This document shows positions 9,190 through 20,596 of a stretch of DNA of 64,000 nucleotides, piece by piece; position 1 is the stretch's first letter; every line of letters starts with the position of its first letter. The translations under genes and the position numbers were made by a program. Location: NCBI GenBank assembly GCA_001986395.2, contig MQVO02000001.1, positions 930,001 through 994,000 on the forward strand, given 5' to 3'. The notes below the pieces were generated by a model, which was given only the letters and a program-made list of their open reading frames with translations, was not told the DNA's origin and did no database searches. Source of the DNA: Irpex lacteus. Lineage: Eukaryota > Basidiomycota > Agaricomycetes > Polyporales > Irpicaceae.

Positions 9190-12100
9190 CGTTCCAGTTG
9201 AGGTAGTCAGCCGCAAGAGTTTGCCAGAAGTTGAGTTGGGTTGGTGTTGAGAACGTTGAGAAGCAAAGCCAACGCGGACTGTTTGACATCTCCGAGGGCG
9301 CTAGTAAAGTGATCCGCGCGGAGAAGTCTCGGTTCAAATCCTTTTGAGGCAATGGCCGCCGACAGCCGCATCTTCAACTTGAAAGCTTCAGCGCGTACTC
9401 CCTTCCTCATTGCCTTCATCGTCCAGTTTAGCTGCTCGATGAGCTGTTCGTTGCGTGACAATTGGAATCAACACACACTAGTAGCGATAATTCGAGAAGT
9501 ATCCCCGCTCTTTCTATCATAGAATGTAACTGACCGTGACCTGGAGTCTCCCAGGTGTGCCTGCTGAATAGGTCGTATGCGTCGAGCTAATACAAGAGCA
9601 TGACGCCTGCTGCTAGGTTGGAAAGAGGACCGAAAGCGTGGCGGTGAAACACGACTACAGTGCAGCGCTGCTGGCGTAAACGAATGCCGAGCGTGGTTAA
9701 ACGACATGAGCCGGATATATGCTGCCTTTGCAAGCAACCTGCACTATATAGCCAGCTCTTCCCTAGACAGCCTCATAGAAATCGGGTCGCAGCCAACCAA
9801 ACAGCAAATCACCGCGCACTACCATATCAGGTAAGCCGATCGTGGAACGTCTACTGTCACAGAAGCGGCGGACGTGAAGTGTGAAGAGGCTGGCGTTTGG
9901 GTTTGTTTGGTAGGTTGGGTTTCTGGGCGTACAAATACCCCGCTCGCCTTGTCGCGTCCTCCCCTCCAGGGTTCTCCCCCTTCCACCACCTTCCCCGCCC
10001 TCAACTTCCTCAACCCCTTCCGCCGTTGCTTTCCTGGTTGTCGCGCTCTCCAGCAGCGCACCATGCATTCACCTCAAGTCCAAGGATCCCTCATGTTTCC
10101 TTCTTGCTTCTTCCCCGCTGCTTGACGCTCCCATGGCCTACGCCTGTACCCCGTCCCTTTCGTACCACTCCGCCTCCACCCTCCGACCTATCTACTCGTA
10201 CCGACTCTCCTTCGACGTCCAAGCCCCCAATCGAACCACGTCGCCTTTCAAGCGGCTGACTTTGTGCTCTCTCGTATCCTCGCCCACATCGTCTTCTCTG
10301 CCTCTACACTCCATATGGCACGCGACTCAGGTCTCCAGCCAGGGCTCACTCTCTTTCAAGTCTCCCATGCAACGTCTTGCTCTACCACCACCACCTTCCC
10401 CATCTAGGGATACCTTCGACCCCCTCAACTCCTCTCCATCCTCGTCGCTCTTCCATCCGTCGCGCTCTTCAGTGCACTGCTCACCCACTTCAAGTCCAAA
10501 CACCCCCTTGTGTCTCCGCCGACGTCTCTGTACCGCCTTTCAACTCATCCTGCGGCTTACGCTTTCACCTCAGTCCCTCGTCATCGACGCCAATCCCACC
10601 TTAGACCTTCTCGTTCAACTCTGCGTTCACGTGATATTCACCCTACCTGCTCTCGCTCGTCATCACGCTACGCCGCCTCTCAAGCCGCCGCCTTTGTCTT
10701 CTCGTCCACGTTCTCATATGCCTCCCACTAGATACACCCGCCCTCCCTCGTGATGTTACCGTCGTGGCTATCCTAGCCCTCGTCGTCGTCGATTTTACCC
10801 CTACAAAACCCTCGTCTTCGCCTTCGCTCCAGCTCATCTCTTCTTCCCCAAACATATCGACCATTTGCTTATCCGCCCGTCATTCGAACCATCATTCACC
10901 CCATACCCTCAACATCTCTCGTGCTCAAGCTTACGCCTTCGTCACTCGAATCTCCTACCGCCTTCTTACCCGCCCATCATTCGGACCGTCACCCAGACCC
11001 TTCCCCCTCCGCTTTTGGTCTCTCCATACCAAGTCGCCGTCTTCAGCCCCGCCTCCTTGTCCATGCCACCGCATCTCGCACCGCTGCTTTCTTCCGTAGC
11101 CGTGGCCTTACTATTCATCCTCGCGCCCACCGCCGTCCGCTCCCTGGTCAACCATACCTATCCTCACTTGCCTCAAGCTCAAGTCCTGCGCTGCGTTATC
11201 GCTACCTTCTGGTTCCTTCCGTCGCCCTCTATTCCGTACACCACTCAAGACTTCCATTGCCCAAGCTCGCTCGTATATTTCCCTTCTCGCACAGGCTTGT
11301 GACCCCGCGTTCGTCTTACCCGCCGCTCTCGCTCAATCATCCGTCGAAACATTACTCTCGTCTTCGCTACTCTCAACCACGCACAAGTCTCATATCTTCA
11401 TATCATACACTGGTCGTCTCTCTCATACTTCCGCTTCCGTATGTCCGGGCCATCGCCCTTAATCTTGCCTATAACTCCGACATATATCTACTTCAACTTC
11501 GGGTCGTCTCTCTCAGGCCGATGCCCATACTCTCTTGTATCGCGTTCGCCATCTTTCTCGTCGCCTTCAGCCCTACTTCACAACCTCGTCGACGTCATCT
11601 GCAGTTCAAGCTCAAATGCTGCCTTGCCGCCACCTCCGCCGTAGTCTCTAATCGTCGATCCGTTAAAGTCAAGCCGTCAGTCCGTCAAGCTCTCAAACTG
11701 CCGACTCCTCAAACCCTCAAGCCCGCAGTTCAAGGTCAATCCGCGCTCTCGCCGTCGCCTCCGCAGTAGTCTCACGCCTTCATCTCTATCGCCCCTACCA
11801 TCGTACATGTGTTCTAAGCCTCACTCCAACTCTCTCGCACTCTGTCGCATATCCGTCTTCACCCCGACCCTTGCCGTCGATTCGAACTCAACTCACCCTC
11901 AAGCTCTCTACCGTCGATCCCTCTAGCCCTCAAGCTCTTGCCGTCGCCGTATCCTTCATCTCTCTCGCGTCTTAACTCTTTACCACCGCCTCTACCATCG
12001 CCGCCCTACCTCGGTCCAACCCTCACTCCAACCCTCACTCCAACCCTCTCGCACTCTGTTGCATATCCGCCTTCACCCCGACTCTCGCCGTCGATTCGAA

Positions 12101-13160
12101 TTTCAACTCACTCTCGATTTCTCATACCGTCGATCCCTCATGCCTTCACTTTAAGGCCAATCCCCACTCTTGTCGCCACCGACGCCGTATCCTTCACCTC
12201 CCTCGATCTTAACCCGTTACCACCGCCATCACCGTCGTCGTCCTACCTCGGTCTAACCCTCATTTCAACTCTCTCGTACTGTCGCACATTCGCCTTCGCT
12301 CCTGCCCTCGCCTTCGATCCAAGCTTTCATCTCAGTCCTCATACCGTACCCTCAAATCCTCAAGCCCGCACTTCAAGCTCAAGCCCAACGTGCTCTCTTG
12401 TCGCCACCTCCGACGTAGTCCTCACCCTCTCTCATGTCTCCACCTCTCTGGTGTCTGTGCTCGTTCCCATCGTCTCTACCGTCCTCATCCTATACACCGT
12501 TTAATCCTCGACCGAAATCTCTCGTACTTCATCACAGTTCTCACACCGTCGACCCTTCAAGCCTTCAAGCTCTTGCAACTTCCCCCTCACATATCTCCGC
12601 CCCCTCACCACTTTACCCTGACCACGGTCCGAACTCCTTCGACTGGGAATCGACTGCATCTGACACCTAGCCTGTGACCTCCTGCACTCTGCGATCTCGC
12701 CTTTCCCTTCGCTCTTTCGTGTTTTCGCTCCCTACCCCCCACTCGATCCCGTACGCTGCTCAACTCTCTGTCTCATATCCTTGCCTTTGCTTGTATCTCT
12801 GCCTGAGCTCCTATTCTGGTCTCGAACCCTCTCTGTGGCTGAAGCTCATCATCACCCTTGTTTCTCCGGTGTCGCCATTGCAAACGGCGCGCGGGTACTT
12901 CATTCGATCGATATTACGCCTCCGCTCTCCAGGCCTCGGACATTGCCACCGACTGTAACGAATGAGTGGACTTACACTTTTCAAACTCTTGGCTTGTCGA
13001 ACCGTCGATCTTACTAGTCTGCTTGGCCCTACCTTTTTTACCAGTCGCCACTCTCGCGCTCTGCTTCCTCTATCATTGGGTCCTCTGCAGCGAACAGCAA
13101 AACTCAAAAAATCACGGTAAGAACCCTTGGCAGTCTCGTCGGACTTGAGTCGCTTTCTGC
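9190..13160 (+). repeat. pyrimidine-rich repeat element, copy A
   Basis: About 4 kb whose ends and order match copy C (35650-39850, inverted). The 5' part (9190-9870) contains a conserved stretch with GGTTCAAATCC near 9330. Next comes a well-conserved block at about 9800-9960 that includes AAACAGCAAATCACCGCGCA, GAAGCGGCGGACGTGAAGTG and GTACAAATACCCCGC. From 9960 on the plus strand is overwhelmingly C and T. From about 11690 it is organised as tandem units of about 210 bp. The 3' end includes GGCTTGTCGAACCGTCGATC near 12993 and GGCAGTCTCGTCGGACTTG near 13130, both shared with copy C. ORFs inside are low-complexity Ser/Pro/Leu/Arg and are not conserved between copies, so I read it as non-coding or relic DNA. 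No transposase is seen. Confidence 0.75.
11690..12660 (+). repeat. degenerate tandem array, unit about 210 bp (copy A)
   Basis: An anchor motif of the type CCTCAAGCCCGCACTTCAAG or its shortened form recurs near 11716, 11926, 12137, 12350 and 12553. Spacing is 203 to 213 bp. Each anchor is preceded by 'ATACCGTCGA'-like sequence and followed by TCTTGTCGCCACC-like sequence. Units have diverged and carry small gaps. The same unit occurs in copy C in the opposite orientation. Confidence 0.7.
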
Positions 13161-13551
13161 GTGGCCATTTCCCCGTTATTTCCTCCGATCAACATACTTA
13201 AACTTATTTCAGACTACGGAAGAATCTACATAGTCGTAACAATATGAAAGTAATACAAACGAAAGCAACAAGATACAAGATACAACAACACATAACTTCG
13301 ACGTTTAAGCCAATGAAAACAATAATGGAACGAAAGTGAGTAAAGAATGTGGTAGTATGAAAAGAACATCTCTAATCAGCACCAAGAGCATCGAGATCTT
13401 CGATTCATCTGCGTAAGGATATGTTTGAGCAGCTGGTGCTCAGCCGCTGTCCCTGCCGGTAGCGGAGAGCCTGTAGCGGCTCGCCACGTCTAGAATCGGA
13501 GACACGTTCTAAATACTTTCGCTTCGCCCTATGGCCCAATTGCTCTCTTGC
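13161..13551. other. intergenic region
   Basis: Between the 3' end of repeat copy A and the stop of the rhodopsin-like gene. It is A-rich from about 13200 to 13380 and should include the 3' UTR of that gene. No gene or repeat seen. Confidence 0.4.
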
Positions 13552-15008
13552 TCAGCCCGCCTCCCTCTCGGGCAAGGTAAACTTGCCTATCCTGTCGTAG
13601 TCCTTTGGACCTTCCGTGGGCGCCTTCGTTGGAAGCTCCCATAGGTTGACCGTCGTCAGGTTCTCAGCGGTATCACTTTCCACGGTCCTCACCACCATAA
13701 CTCCGCTCCCTCCGAAGCCCCTAGTGGTATTCGCGCCTGCATCAGTGCGCCACCAGCCAAAGGTCGACCCCCCATGATCTTCCCCGGCACCACGCCGCGA
13801 TTCTGGTTCGCCGAAAGCTAGCGCGTGTCGCAGGAGGAAGGTGACGACGACTGGGACGTTGCAGACGATGAGGGAAAAGGTATCTTCGATGATTGCGGCG
13901 ATGACCACTTTGATACCGCCGACTGTGAGAATTAAAGCGGCGTGAACGAGGGAGACGATACTGTGAAAAGCGGCGTTCAGTGAAAAGCGGCGTTCAGTGA
14001 AAAGCGGCGTTCAGTGAAAAGCTGTTCTACTCGAATGGTGAGGACACGTACGTTGTGACAATGCTTGTCGAAAATATAATCATGAGTCGCCTGCGAGTTC
14101 CGTCCTGCGCTGACAACTGCTGCAAGAGTCGAAGCGGTGCCAGAATCAGGAGTAGGTCAGCAAGAATATCCGCTGTGATTCGTATGCATGTCAGCCACGA
14201 AGACATAATTTTAAGGAAGCCTACGCACTAACAAGCTGACATATCGCAACCTGCTTCGTTAGAGGACATTGCGGAGACTTGGTGTTCTTCCAGGTGTCCA
14301 GAGGTTCACATACCTATGCAGTCCGTAATGGTTGGATAAGTATGGCTGAGTGAAAGATGTAGGTCATCCTGAAACTCACCCAAAATAATTGTGCGCACAT
14401 TACGAGCATTACTACGATGAACATAACTGCCACGCGATGTAGGACCTGGCGATGCAAGTGATCAATATTTCCCTCTTCAAGGATAAATGATTCTACACGT
14501 ACTATTCGCATCCTCGGGTTTGGATCTATTCGTATGATAGAGTATAGGATGGATAGGCGTGCTGTCCTGAGATAGCTAGAGTAAGAAAAATGTATTCTAC
14601 AGTCGCAGTGTCTGAAGAAGTCTACCAGCTCACCAAATGATGAGATAGAAAGCAATCGCCATGATATAATACGCAGCGATGCGACCGGTGCGGGATAACA
14701 CATCTAAGTGAACGAGACGAAAGGTCAGATTATCTGACGAAGTGATCTCAAGGCGATCACCTACGAGGGTCATGTGAATGCATGAAAACGGAAGCGATTT
14801 GCACCAGCAAGAGAATCGTGGATAGGAATGCACAGGCATCGTCCCACCAGAACTTTTCCCGACGAAGATACAGTCTACCGACTGTAGCGAGGATAGCAAA
14901 GAACGAGCATACCGACGACGTCACTAATGTTAGATCTCAGTAAGATTACTATCGTCCGAGGATATCAGATAACCAACCTTTTAGTTGGATGAGTGCGTCA
15001 ACGGCCAT
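13552..15008 (-). CDS. fungal rhodopsin-like integral membrane protein (multi-exon)
   Basis: Seven-helix membrane protein of the fungal family annotated as rhodopsin/PTH11-like domain; likely a plasma-membrane receptor-type protein of unknown ligand. Exon pieces read in order: MAVDALIQLK (start at 15008); SFFAILATVGRLYLRREKFW followed by WDDACAFLSTILLLVQIASV; an AYYIMAIAFYLIIW segment; TARLSILYSIIRIDPNPRMR; VLHRVAVMFIVVMLVMCAQL followed by FWV; WKNTKSPQCPLTKQVAICQL; a LADLLLILAPLRLLQQL-type helix; and VIAAIIEDTFSLIVCNVPVV followed by VTFLLRHALAF. The C-terminal tail of about 80 residues is polar. The WWDD and QLFW motifs are family landmarks. Exon borders in the middle are approximate, and an exon upstream of 15008 is possible. 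An intron near 13960 carries a 17-bp tandem repeat. Confidence 0.85.
13961..14030. repeat. 17-bp tandem repeat, about four copies, in an intron
   Basis: The unit AGTGAAAAGCGGCGTTC occurs three times head to tail, with a fourth, shortened copy (AGTGAAAAGCTGTTC) at the right end. The copies are almost identical, which suggests recent expansion by slippage. It lies between coding blocks of the rhodopsin-like gene, so it should be removed by splicing. Confidence 0.85.
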
Positions 15009-15365
15009 AACCCATGCGTAGTGTCCGTTGGGGGCAGGAGTCTTGACAAAGACTGCCCAGGTTGCTTAAGAGCTTCTGTGTAGTAAGACTGCTTCGTAGC
15101 TCAGATGGTAACATGGTCTGCGCATAATCGCACGGGGCATAACGGAGGGAATCGGTATTCAGATAGTTACCTATTAGGTGGGAAGCGTCAGTGTCTGCTT
15201 TGGCAGGGCCGCATGCAACTTTCAGAGCCAGGGTCTCTAAATGCAGATGACGGAACTTCTAATGCATCATCGAGTCCGAAGTCGGAAATCATTGAACCAA
15301 CAAAAGGTCCGCTCGTGACAAGCCTCGGAGGGTGGGGTTAAACCACTGGGCCTTCCACTTTTGGA

Positions 15366-15827
15366 CTAGAGTGTTATGTCACCTAATTCGAAGCGCTCAA
15401 GCGAGCTATCGTCTCTCGCTGCCGGCCGCCTCCTCTCACCTCTCTTGAAAGTTTCGAGTATCTTGCTGCCGCTCTCCTTTGCTGGTCGGTTCCAAGTCTC
15501 CTGGTTCCACAAGGTCTTGGACACACGCCTGTCTGCCATCATGATGCCCCTGCAAGTGGCGGTACCCTGAAAGTCTGATAAAGCGGGCCAAGTGACTTTC
15601 CAGTCATGATCAGATGCTCGCAGTCTTCTAGACACCAATGCAGTTTGCACGACGGCAGAATCAATTCTCCTCTTTCCACCAAACACTCGAGCTTCTTGTC
15701 TGCATCGAACTGTCCTTAGCATCACAATATGGTAGCTAAGCTGAACACTCACCCACCTTCTTGAACGTTTGAATCTTGATTCTCCAGTTCTGCCGAATGT
15801 CTTGAGCATTGTGACGAAGCGAAGCAA
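15366..15827 (-). CDS. possible small gene, unrecognised
   Basis: An open minus-strand frame of 153 residues begins MLRFVTMLKTFGRTGESRFK and is very basic. Possible splice signals occur inside: a GGTGAGTG donor near 15755 and several AG sites before the segment ADRRVSKTLWNQETWNRPAK. The intact ORF could therefore hide a shorter spliced product. Its last 50 residues are charged (KILETFKRGERRRPA, then SSLERFELG). I recognise no family. The rest of 15009-16230 shows no supported gene. Treat this as a hypothesis only. Confidence 0.25.
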   Translation of the reverse strand: MLRFVTMLKTFGRTGESRFKRSRRWVSVQLSYHIVMLRTVRCRQEARVFGGKRRIDSAVVQTALVSRRLRASDHDWKVTWPALSDFQGTATCRGIMMADRRVSKTLWNQETWNRPAKESGSKILETFKRGERRRPAARDDSSLERFELGDITL

Positions 15828-16230
15828 TATTTGTGTGAAGACTCTGTGCGGAAAGGCACAACGTCGGGAGCTGTTTGGGGCACCTACGCTGCCAAATTCG
15901 TGAGTGGATCAAGGCTTGGCTCCGCGGCCGCCTTCATCGAGCAAGTGAACGTCGTTCCTGAATATTGAATTGTGGTGATCACATAAATACGTTAGAGTGG
16001 GCTCTTGCATCCTGCTGCCTTCATTCACGTCGCGTCGAGAGTCTTGAGACATCGAGGTCATCGGGTAAGTTGTGTTTGTAGCGACTCGGCTGGGCGTTTA
16101 AATCCCGACGTCGGCTCTCTTTGCAAGTTGCCAGTGCTTCGTGCTCGTCAACATCCTCACTGACTCTTGTCTGTTTCACAGTTCGTATCCTGATTTGACT
16201 CCTCCGAAGATACTTAGAACACGTTATAAG

Positions 16231-16925
16231 ATGTTCTTCAGAAACCCATTAGTCCAGTTTGGCGCGGTACTCCTTGCCTCTCTCCCCTCCGTGCTCTCGG
16301 CCACTTCAGGGCATACAAATGGTACATACCTCGAACTCACAACTCTGGTTACAAAGAACAACGCCTCCGCTTTCGAATGCTGGCGCCTTGCAAGTCCATT
16401 TGCTACGTCGACTGGCGCGGGCACTGCCGGAGCAGCCACTTTGCTGATTGATAACTTGGCGAACGCAACGTACACGGTGATTCCACCCAGGTTCGAAGGT
16501 GGTGTTCATAACGCACCTCACGCACAGTGAGTATCATATTTTTAAATGTCTTCGATCGAGATCAGTGGACAGAGGACGTGCCTCGGCTCTTTTTCTACCA
16601 CGCTTGATCCTCAATTCAGTGTCAGGTTCTCCTCCCTTTGACACTCTCTGACTTACGATTTTATTTGTGCAGGCTCGTTACCTTCCTCTCTGGTGTTATT
16701 CATATAACTCTCCCTACCGACCCGACGGCGAGTGCCTATCTTGTAGGTGGTATCGATGGCACCATCCTCGCTCTCGATACCACTGGCTCCGGACACAACA
16801 CCTCTTACCCATCAAATACCGAGACCAGAGCGCTGCAAATCGCGTTTGAAGGAGGACGGGTTCCGGACCATGTCAAGTTGCACAATGGGCCCTGCAAAAC
16901 AAACTCGCAGGTTGTCACCCTGTAA
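16231..16925 (+). CDS. small secreted cupin-like protein
   Basis: Two exons, 16231-16526 and 16673-16925, join in frame to 182 residues. The N-terminus is a signal peptide: MFFRNPLVQFGAVLLASLPS, then VLSA, with cleavage likely near residue 24. The mature part has several N-glycosylation sites (NGTY, NASA, NATY, NTSY). A cupin-like strand pattern follows: TYTVIPPRFEGGVHNAPHAQ, then LVTFLSGVIHITLPTD, then YLVGGIDGTILALDT. The His in 'HNAPHAQ' and 'GVIHI' sit where cupins carry metal ligands. No enzyme activity can be assigned. Related small secreted proteins occur in Agaricomycetes. Confidence 0.75.
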
Positions 16926-17724
16926 CACGAAGAATAGTCATGGCCACCTGATAAAGCGCATGCTGGAGCTGGCCCGGTCAAAGGGACGCTAGGGCCTCAG
17001 CTACCCATGATAGTTGGAAGTATTGGCTCATTCGGAGGATAGACGCTTCTGTGCTTTGCTATTTACCCCGCGCGAATGATAGGGTTTCTCAATAGATGAT
17101 AGTCGACTTCAGCAAAGTATGGCAGCAGTATGTTCGACAAATTCGACCTCCTACGTTGTCCGTCTTCACAGTCTCGACGGCCGCGTGTCATTGAACTTCG
17201 TATGTATTGATGTCGTTCATTGTCATGACAGCCATGGGGAATCGTGCCCAGTTAACTCATAGAGGAGGACGAGAGTGAGAGGAAGGTGAAGAAGCAACAA
17301 GGTCGGCCACCACCACGACTCGGAGAACGAACCACACACTGGCAAAAGCCAGCCCTTCGTCAGCCACAGGGCTTCCCCGATTCACGATCGAGGCTTTTCT
17401 TGAATGGCGGCGCGTTTGTTTTACTTTGTTTGGATAGTCGTGGCCAGCCATACGTAGGCTAGTGAGGTGGATTGAAATCCAGACTCACCCTGAGAGCTGA
17501 AGCGGCGTGTCAGCCGTCAACAACTCATATCGCTCCGGTAGTTCCATATACATACAACGTTACCAGCAGATGAAATCTATGCTGTCATGGCAGTAATTAT
17601 ATCGTGGACACAGTCGGTGGACGCGACTGATATCATGATGGGACATGAAAGATTGAATTTTGGCCTGCATAGTCAGGCCTTTCCACGCTGCATTCTCGTT
17701 CCATTGCAGGTGGCATTCTCATGC
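16926..17724. other. intergenic region
   Basis: Between the secreted protein and the 3' end of the O-methyltransferase gene (convergent). It should hold both 3' UTRs. A short minus ORF at 17257-17451 lacks features. I see no repeat or RNA gene. Confidence 0.4.
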
Positions 17725-19688
17725 CTAAGCCGGTACACCGATCAACTTGCTATCGTGATAATTTAAGCCATCTGTGTGTACTCTGACGAGCCTCCAGACA
17801 CTTCGTTCGAAGACCCTGGCAAACTGTGGGATAGTACGTTCCTGGCCGTTTAGGACAGCAAGCATCTGTAGAAAGGCAACAACATTCACTTGGGCAGACT
17901 ATCAAGAAATTAATGGCCACTTACCCCTATGTCTATCAAATAAGTCATCAAGGTTGCCGCTCCGTAGTTGGGTAAAAGTGGCGCGGGGGCAACAGGTTGA
18001 CAGTCCTTGGCCCCTGGTATACCAAGAGATTGTTCGTCGTTGCGACACGCGTAGGGCAGGATACTATCGATGACCATAAGTTGCGTATGAGGAGTAGCAG
18101 CCGCACGTAGGTGACTGAGGATCTTGACACAGTAGTCATCTGACCAGTCATGCATTATGGCACGCACGATGAAAACACTGGCGTTCTGCACCGGCTGCGG
18201 AGAGAATATATTGTGAACTAGCCGATGTATATTCGTTATGCTCGGTGTAAATATTCGCAATAAGTCAATATACTGACCTTGGAGTTCGACCTGACCAGAT
18301 GAGATAGCTTCAGGAAACTCGCTGGCCCAAAACTACAAAAACGTCTGAAGCATTAAGCAGAGTTCTTTGTTGATGATAAAACATTAACTGTACCTTGGAG
18401 GCATCTTCATTGATAACTAATGATCTATCTTGAACAATGTACTTCAAGTGGCCGAACTCCTTCGCTAGTGACATGGTTTTCGTGCCGATACCTCCTGCGA
18501 CGTCCACCACAAGAGATTCCTCAGGAAGTGATTTCCAGTCAAATCCTGTGAACGTCTCTTCTCCTTGTCTCGTACGAGCGAAGATACAAACGACTCACCT
18601 TTCAGTATCATACCCGGTGCAGAAAATTCGTTGGCTGCATGCATACCGATCGAAAACCTCTTGCTGGCGTAAGCTTGCTCAGGCTGACTTAGCCACTCGA
18701 AAAGCGGTAGATCTGTCTTATGCGCAAGATTGAAGGCGGCTTCACTAGGTTCGCCTGAGTAAGAGAGCTTTGGATCAAGAATGGCATGCACAAGATGACA
18801 GGCGTCCGCCAAGGTCACAGTAGTTCTTGTACAACATAGAGGATTTAGGGTTAGAACTTGAAACGGTAAAATCAAGGTTATCTTCTTACAAGTGTTCCAG
18901 CATGGCAGAGATACTCCCTGTTCCTTCGTACTTTGCTTGAGGACTACCCATGTCGGGGGTTCAGAGATAGCATATGGAGGTATACTCGTTACTCACTCAG
19001 CTAGAATATCCCTAATATCCTTGCCAGTATCCAAACCGGCGGAAAGCCGATTGTTGGCGAACGTATCTGGGGAAACCTCCCTGAATATATGGCATGTTGC
19101 AAGGAGCCGCAAAACATGAGCTATATATAGAGATACCCCATATTTTAGTTTGAGTAAAAAGTAGCTATCGAAGTGATTTAACACTCACCGAGCTTGTCCG
19201 GATTAATCCCAGTGTGCGACGCGATATCATTAACGGGCATACCCTTTGATTCTCCATGAAAGACACATGACGTTGGTAGGTGCTTATACAACTTACCACT
19301 GAGCCGGCATTCCTGAGTATCTCGGAGACATGTGCTTGTATTGCAATACTAATGCAAGAGCAGATACGGGTCTGTGGACGAGTTGGGTATAAATGACGGC
19401 TCACAGAGTGTTCACAGGAGCGATTACCAAGTCAGCGTGAATCATCAACGAGACCGTCGGTGGCCGAACTGCTGCTATCAGCTGGGACGCTGCCGCAATA
19501 ATAACATTGCTGGCTTTCGCGACATCTGGCTGCAGTAGTATAGCTTCCGACTGAGGGTTGGAAGGTTGATTTAGCGTAGGGAGATCTTTCCCTTGGCTGA
19601 CGCAAGCTTGTTCTATTTGGTCGATAGCGGCACTGACGAGGTTTCCGAGCGTGCGGAGTTCCTGCAAGGCGGTGAACGAGACAGACAT
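17725..19688 (-). CDS. O-methyltransferase, family 2 (plant/fungal type)
   Basis: S-adenosylmethionine-dependent enzyme that methylates hydroxyl groups of small molecules, typically aromatic secondary metabolites. Many short exons. The start is MSVSFTALQELRTLGNLVSA at 19688. The dimerisation half includes INPDKLGRVLRLLATCHIF-type sequence, then FREVSPDTFANNRLSAGLDT. The SAM-binding motif is VVDVAGGIGTKTMSLAKEF with a VQDRS segment after it. The catalytic region is FIVRAIMHDWSDDYCVKILS, where the His of 'HDWSD' is the general base in the family. The end is MLAVLNGQERTIPQFARVFE, then WRLVRVHTDG, with TAG at 17725. Some exon borders are uncertain, but no frame-breaking defect was noticed. No biosynthetic partner gene is next to it. 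Confidence 0.85.
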
Positions 19689-20596
19689 GTTGCCGTACGA
19701 GATATGAGAAGGCAGAGGATGAATGCTTTGAGAGGGGCGTGGGGACAAGGAGCCCTCAAAGATCTTGTTCACCAGCATGCACTGTGGCCTGGGCCTTTCC
19801 CCATATAACTGAATCGATTCATACCGCGAAGAGATTTCAATGGGATCCTTGTTACGTATCTGCCTTGTCACGATGCTGACACGCAGTAACTCTGATCAGT
19901 GGGTGTCACGGTTATACGAGGTCAAGAGTGACGGCGGAGGACATACCGGAGTATTGAATAGTCTTACGGCTGGAAGCAAATTCACATACCTTCTCTCATG
20001 GTACTCTCACAATGGCAACAGAGTGTACCGCAGCAGAGGAGTCGAAACCACGAGGCCTAAAACCTACCGAATAGTAGGTTCCTCCACTGCCACGTACGTG
20101 TATCAATATTGAGTAAGAAACGCTGAGAACACCGATTCTCTTGCTGGAGCGGAGAGGTTTCAGGCACTGAACCAGTTGGAGCCCCGAGTAGAGAATTGTG
20201 ATGGACAATGACTCGGAGGTGAGCGTCGTGATACGTCGACACGACTCGGACGGCGGACCTGCCTAAAGAGGAAACGCGTTATTTTGACATGTTTTGATGG
20301 TTGGGGCGCTGGTCAGTGGTAGTAACGGAAGCGTACGAAAGCCTGAATTGCAGTAAGTACTTGATATGGCATTTAAATTTAAAACCGCTATGCAGCACAT
20401 CATGTGGGATAAGTGAGTAGAGCTAGTAAGTATGCGAGTTGGAAAGGGAGTATAAATAAAGTTAGACAGGAAAGTAGATCGTAATGAAAGACCGTCTGGC
20501 GGTAAGTGTCCGAGTCAGACACTAGTCACTATAGATCCAATCGAAACTTAAGAGTCGAAACACGATTCCCAATCGATACTCTACTTAGTCTCGTCT
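19689..20596. other. intergenic region with a duplicated segment
   Basis: Promoter side of the O-methyltransferase gene and 3' side of the first ISG12-like gene. The part from about 20140 to 20300 (for example ACCTGCCTAAAGAGGAAACG followed by TTTTGACATG) resembles sequence at about 29060-29120 downstream of the paralogous gene at 29373. So the duplication included flanking DNA. No other gene is supported. Confidence 0.4.

Noticed and set aside
10133..12504. Long plus-strand ORFs rich in Ser, Pro, Leu and Arg (for example 10133-10753, 10921-11769, 11938-12504)
   Set aside because: They lie in the pyrimidine-rich body of repeat copy A, where stop codons are rare by composition. Overlapping frames are also open, and the sequences are not conserved in copies B and C.
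15088..15150. tRNA-like sequence GCTTCGTAGCTCAGATGGTA followed by CATAATCG
   Set aside because: An A-box-like stretch and a CAT anticodon-like loop are present, but the anticodon stem is irregular and no T-arm B box follows at a proper distance. At best a decayed tRNA-Met fragment.
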